DNA of 64,000 bases from Daucus carota subsp. sativus. Its lineage: Eukaryota > Streptophyta > Magnoliopsida > Apiales > Apiaceae. Below the pieces are notes generated by a model that saw only the letters and a program-made list of their open reading frames with translations, searched no databases and was not told the origin of the DNA. Below, piece by piece: positions 63,879-64,000 of this stretch. The translations under genes and the position numbers were made by a program. Numbering within the stretch: position 1 is the stretch's first letter; every line of letters starts with the position of its first letter. The stretch lies in NCBI RefSeq assembly GCF_001625215.2, contig NC_030384.2, forward strand, positions 46,224,390 through 46,288,389, read 5' to 3'.

Positions 63879-64000
63879 TTAGTCATCCACAGAGTCATTA
63901 AACCAACTGGAACGAGTGTCTTTACTAGAGTGTGAATCACCAAACCCACTTGAACGACCTGAAGCAGATTCTCCGAAACCATTTGAACGATCTGCACTGC
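63879..64000 (-). CDS. Possible last exon of an unidentified gene (Ser/Gly-rich end)
   Basis: On the minus strand, from the right edge, 39 codons are open to a TAA at 63879-63881. They read SADRSNGFGESASGRSSGFG, then DSHSSKDTRSSWFNDSVDD. The repeated GFG(E/D)S pattern resembles low-complexity tails of RNA-binding proteins, such as some DEAD-box helicases, but no domain is visible. Another frame is open for longer (to about 63737) and cannot be excluded. The call rests on amino-acid composition only. Confidence 0.35.
   Translation of the reverse strand, partial: SADRSNGFGESASGRSSGFGDSHSSKDTRSSWFNDSVDD

Overview
The window is nuclear DNA of a eudicot plant. It is AT-rich, its genes carry many short exons with GT-AG introns, and the proteins read best against Arabidopsis families (FHY3, FRS2, PICC, HSP70-17). 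MITEs and a Ty1/copia element fill the spaces. An asterid such as an Apiaceae species is plausible, but the sequence alone does not settle the species. All exon coordinates were worked out by hand from splice signals, reading phase and family similarity. Locus numbers and family facts come from memory, and no database was searched.

Left part (1-11 kb): the 3' end of a CYP97B cytochrome P450 (+) faces a two-exon cytosolic-type Hsp70 (-) that lacks the usual EEVD tail. A 5.8 kb Ty1/copia element (5301-11092) follows, with two nearly identical 218-bp LTRs around a decayed interior.

Middle part (12-46 kb): two domesticated Mutator-transposase transcription factor genes, FRS2 and FHY3, lie in tandem on the - strand. 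They are followed on the + strand by a DHHC palmitoyltransferase (PAT20-like) and the PICC coiled-coil tail-anchored protein. A tiny CYSTM gene lies on the - strand, and an OTU deubiquitinase (OTU11-like) on the + strand. The same families are neighbours in Arabidopsis on chromosomes 2, 3 and 4, so this looks like an ancestral gene block that Arabidopsis split up after genome duplication.

Right part (46-64 kb): a Golgi UDP-xylose 4-epimerase (MUR4/UXE type, +), the ER chaperone HSP70-17 (GRP170/HYOU1 type, HDEL end, -) and N-acetylglucosamine kinase (-). The possible last exon of an unidentified gene sits at the right edge (-).

Between the genes are several small mobile-element remains: a PIF/Harbinger-type MITE with TTA duplications, a Mutator-type foldback element with long inverted repeats and a 10-bp target duplication, a 169-bp solo LTR with a perfect 5-bp duplication, a Stowaway-like MITE and a LINE RNase H relic. 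No rRNA gene, tRNA gene or CRISPR array was recognised. The main points for a second look are the conserved gene block, the exon-encoded repeats at the ends of FRS2 and FHY3, the copia element with young LTRs but a dead interior, and the EEVD-less Hsp70.
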